From assembly GCA_000436115.1 (NCBI GenBank), contig FR894523.1:35178-41696 (forward strand): DNA of 6,519 nt, in the 5' to 3' direction. This DNA comes from Firmicutes bacterium CAG:534 (GTDB lineage Bacteria > Bacillota > Clostridia > Lachnospirales > Lachnospiraceae). This document shows positions 4,723 to 6,519 of the stretch, in pieces. The notes beneath the pieces were generated by a model, which worked only from the letters and a program-made list of their open reading frames with translations, had not been told where the DNA came from and ran no database searches. Position numbers and translations under genes: made by a program. Each line of letters opens with the position of its first letter. Within the stretch, counting starts at the first letter, position 1.

Positions 4723-6486
4723 ATGGTACAGTCAAGAACACATACATGTAATCAGCTCAGATTAGAGGATGTAGGCAAAAAGGTCACTATCGTGGGCTGG
4801 TATGATAATATGAGAAAGGTCAGCAAAAATCTTGGCTTTTTACTTTTGCGTGACTTTTACGGAATTACGCAGGTGGTTGTGGAAACAGAAGAAATGATGA
4901 ACAAGCTTTCCGGGATCAACAATGAATCAACCCTGTCAGTAACAGGAACCGTCAGAGAAAGATCCAGTAAGAACAGTCAGCTTGCAACCGGAGAGATTGA
5001 AGTGGTTCCCGAGGAGATTTCTGTCCTGGGAAAATGTATTTATAATGAGCTTCCTTTTGAGATCAATCGTTCCAAGGAAGCAGATGAGGCAGTGAGGTTA
5101 AAATACCGTTACCTTGATCTGAGAAACCCTGCCGTGAAGGAAAAGATCGTGCTGCGCAGCAAGATCGTGGCAGAGATCAGAAAGAGCATGATCGAGCATG
5201 ATTTCCTTGAGATCACAACACCGATCCTGACTTGTTCTTCTCCGGAAGGAGCAAGGGATTATCTGGTTCCTGCAAGAAATCATCCGGGCAAGTTTTATGC
5301 GCTGCCCCAGGCGCCTCAGCAGTTTAAGCAGCTTTTGATGACCTCCGGGTTTGACAGATATTTCCAGGTAGCTCCCTGCTTCAGGGATGAGGATGCCAGA
5401 GCAGACCGTTCTCCTGGTGAATTTTATCAGCTTGATATGGAGATGGCCTTTGCCTCCCAGGAGGATGTCTTTGGAGTGATCGAGGATGTGCTTCCGCCTA
5501 TTTTTGCAAAATACGGTAAGTATAAAACAGCGTCATCCGCTCCTTTTGTAAGGATTTCCTATAGAGATGCAATGGAGAAATACGGATCCGATAAGCCGGA
5601 TCTCAGAATTGACTTAACAGTCCAGGATGCCACAGAATGTATGAGCGACTGCGGTTTTGGCCCTTTTGAGGGACAGGTGGTAAAAGCCATTGTTGTGGAT
5701 CATTTCCAGGCAACCAGAAAGGTGATCGACAAGATCTGTGCAGATGTTGAGGTACAGAGCGGACAGAAGGCATACTGGTTTAAGCTGGATGAAAACGGAG
5801 AGCTTGTAGGCGGTATTTCCAAGTTCCTTCAGGAAAGAAAGGAACTGGTGATCAAGGCCCTTGACTTAAAGAAGGGTGATTTTGTAGGACTGACAGCAGG
5901 AAAGAAGTCAGACGCACAAAAGACAGCAGGCGTGCTTCGTAAATTTTTAGGCGCTGCAAGCCCTGAACACATGAAGCAGGAATGCTATGAATTCTGCTGG
6001 ATCGTAGATTTCCCTATGTATGAGATTGGCGAGGAATCCGGCGAGTTAGAGTTCTGCCATAATCCTTTTTCCATGCCTCAGGGAGGAATGGATGCTCTCT
6101 GCAACAAGGATCCCCTTGATATCTACGCATATCAGTATGATCTGGTGTGCAATGGCGTAGAGCTTTCTTCCGGTGCTGTTCGTAACCATGATCCTGAGAT
6201 CATGGTAAAGGCATTCCAGATCGTTGGACTGGAAGAGAAGGACGTAAAAGCAAAATTCCCGGCAATGTACAATGCATTCTGCTATGGAGCGCCTCCACAT
6301 GCCGGTATTGCACCTGGCGTAGACAGAATGGTCATGCTGATTGCAGGAGAGGAAAGCATCAGGGAGATCATTCCGTTCCCGATGAACAAGACCGCACAGG
6401 ATGTTATGATGGGAGCACCTTCCGCAGTGGACGAAAAGCAGCTTCGTGATGTGCACATCAAGCTGGATCTTCCCAAGGAAGATTAA
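4723..6486 (+). CDS. aspS: Aspartyl-tRNA synthetase (class II, bacterial type)
   Basis: A 587-residue protein, full length for bacterial AspRS; it joins aspartate to tRNA-Asp using ATP in the cytoplasm. The N-terminal OB-fold anticodon-binding domain covers about 1-108. The class II core contains the motif 1 region (about 151-171), the aspartate/ATP-site loop QAPQQFKQLLM (196-206), motif 2 CFRDEDARADR (219-229, R221) and motif 3 GVDRMVML (532-539, R535). The bacterial GAD insertion domain covers about 298-415. The segments RSPGEFYQLDMEM (229-241), NGVELSSGAVRNHDPE (477-492) and FPMNKTAQDVMMGAPS (552-567) resemble the alphaproteobacterial AspRS subtype as I remember it. B. subtilis and E. coli instead have RADRQPEFTQID and FPKTQ. 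An AAGGAG site (4711-4716) sits six bases before the ATG. The preceding hairpins and its own promoter make it a separate transcription unit. No T-box or other amino-acid sensing leader is visible. Confidence 0.97.
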   Translation: MVQSRTHTCNQLRLEDVGKKVTIVGWYDNMRKVSKNLGFLLLRDFYGITQVVVETEEMMNKLSGINNESTLSVTGTVRERSSKNSQLATGEIEVVPEEISVLGKCIYNELPFEINRSKEADEAVRLKYRYLDLRNPAVKEKIVLRSKIVAEIRKSMIEHDFLEITTPILTCSSPEGARDYLVPARNHPGKFYALPQAPQQFKQLLMTSGFDRYFQVAPCFRDEDARADRSPGEFYQLDMEMAFASQEDVFGVIEDVLPPIFAKYGKYKTASSAPFVRISYRDAMEKYGSDKPDLRIDLTVQDATECMSDCGFGPFEGQVVKAIVVDHFQATRKVIDKICADVEVQSGQKAYWFKLDENGELVGGISKFLQERKELVIKALDLKKGDFVGLTAGKKSDAQKTAGVLRKFLGAASPEHMKQECYEFCWIVDFPMYEIGEESGELEFCHNPFSMPQGGMDALCNKDPLDIYAYQYDLVCNGVELSSGAVRNHDPEIMVKAFQIVGLEEKDVKAKFPAMYNAFCYGAPPHAGIAPGVDRMVMLIAGEESIREIIPFPMNKTAQDVMMGAPSAVDEKQLRDVHIKLDLPKED

Positions 6487-6519
6487 TATAGCAGTAAAGC
6501 CAAGGCCACCGGAAAGCCA

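Noticed and set aside
6046..6456. Minus-strand open frame of 136 codons opposite the end of aspS
   Set aside because: It is a shadow of the strongly supported aspS coding strand, with Cys/His-rich composition, no ribosome binding site and no family signature. The other minus-strand frames in the window are the same kind of shadow.
6487..6519. Terminator or next gene after aspS
   Set aside because: The 33 remaining bases contain GGCC-rich short matches (GCCAAGGCC) but no complete hairpin with a U tract and no ribosome binding site; the window ends too soon.

Overview
The window looks like a chromosomal segment from a low-to-medium GC Gram-positive bacterium of the class Clostridia, probably Lachnospiraceae. 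This is inferred from protein style (short Rrf2 regulator, free-standing FakA-like small protein, lipoprotein-linked two-component system), strong purine-rich ribosome binding sites and Gram-positive lipoprotein processing. All supported genes lie on the + strand. I see no mobile element, CRISPR array, rRNA or tRNA gene.

Layout. Positions 1-213 hold the 3' end of a gene that begins outside the window, probably a NUDIX hydrolase; a U-tailed hairpin (203-238) overlaps its stop codon. Positions 288-3581 form a three-gene operon: an OmpR/PhoB-type response regulator, a membrane histidine kinase that starts in a 4-base ATGA overlap, and a lipoprotein whose start lies 122 bases inside the kinase reading frame. 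The long kinase/lipoprotein overlap contains a canonical-pattern -1 slippery heptamer. A -1 slip there would end the kinase exactly at the lipoprotein start (ATGA).

Positions 3610-3941 hold an extended -10 promoter and a small free-standing protein equivalent to only the middle domain of the fatty-acid kinase subunit FakA. Positions 3966-4473 hold a well-formed promoter overlapped by an inverted repeat, followed by an Rrf2/IscR-type regulator with three cysteines. Two hairpins follow (4504-4550 and 4552-4571 plus a U tract). A sigma-A-type promoter (4647-4675) then drives aspS, a full-length aspartyl-tRNA synthetase (4723-6486). The last 33 bases hold nothing I can assign.

How the genes work together: the two-component operon probably senses an envelope or extracellular signal, with the lipoprotein as accessory sensor or target. 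The FakA-like protein, the Rrf2 regulator and aspS each appear to have their own promoter, and I see no functional link among them beyond proximity. Most of the window is ordinary housekeeping and regulatory content. The points most worth checking are the kinase/lipoprotein junction, the FakA-fragment protein with an altered metal-site residue, and the probable autoregulatory palindrome in front of the Rrf2 gene.
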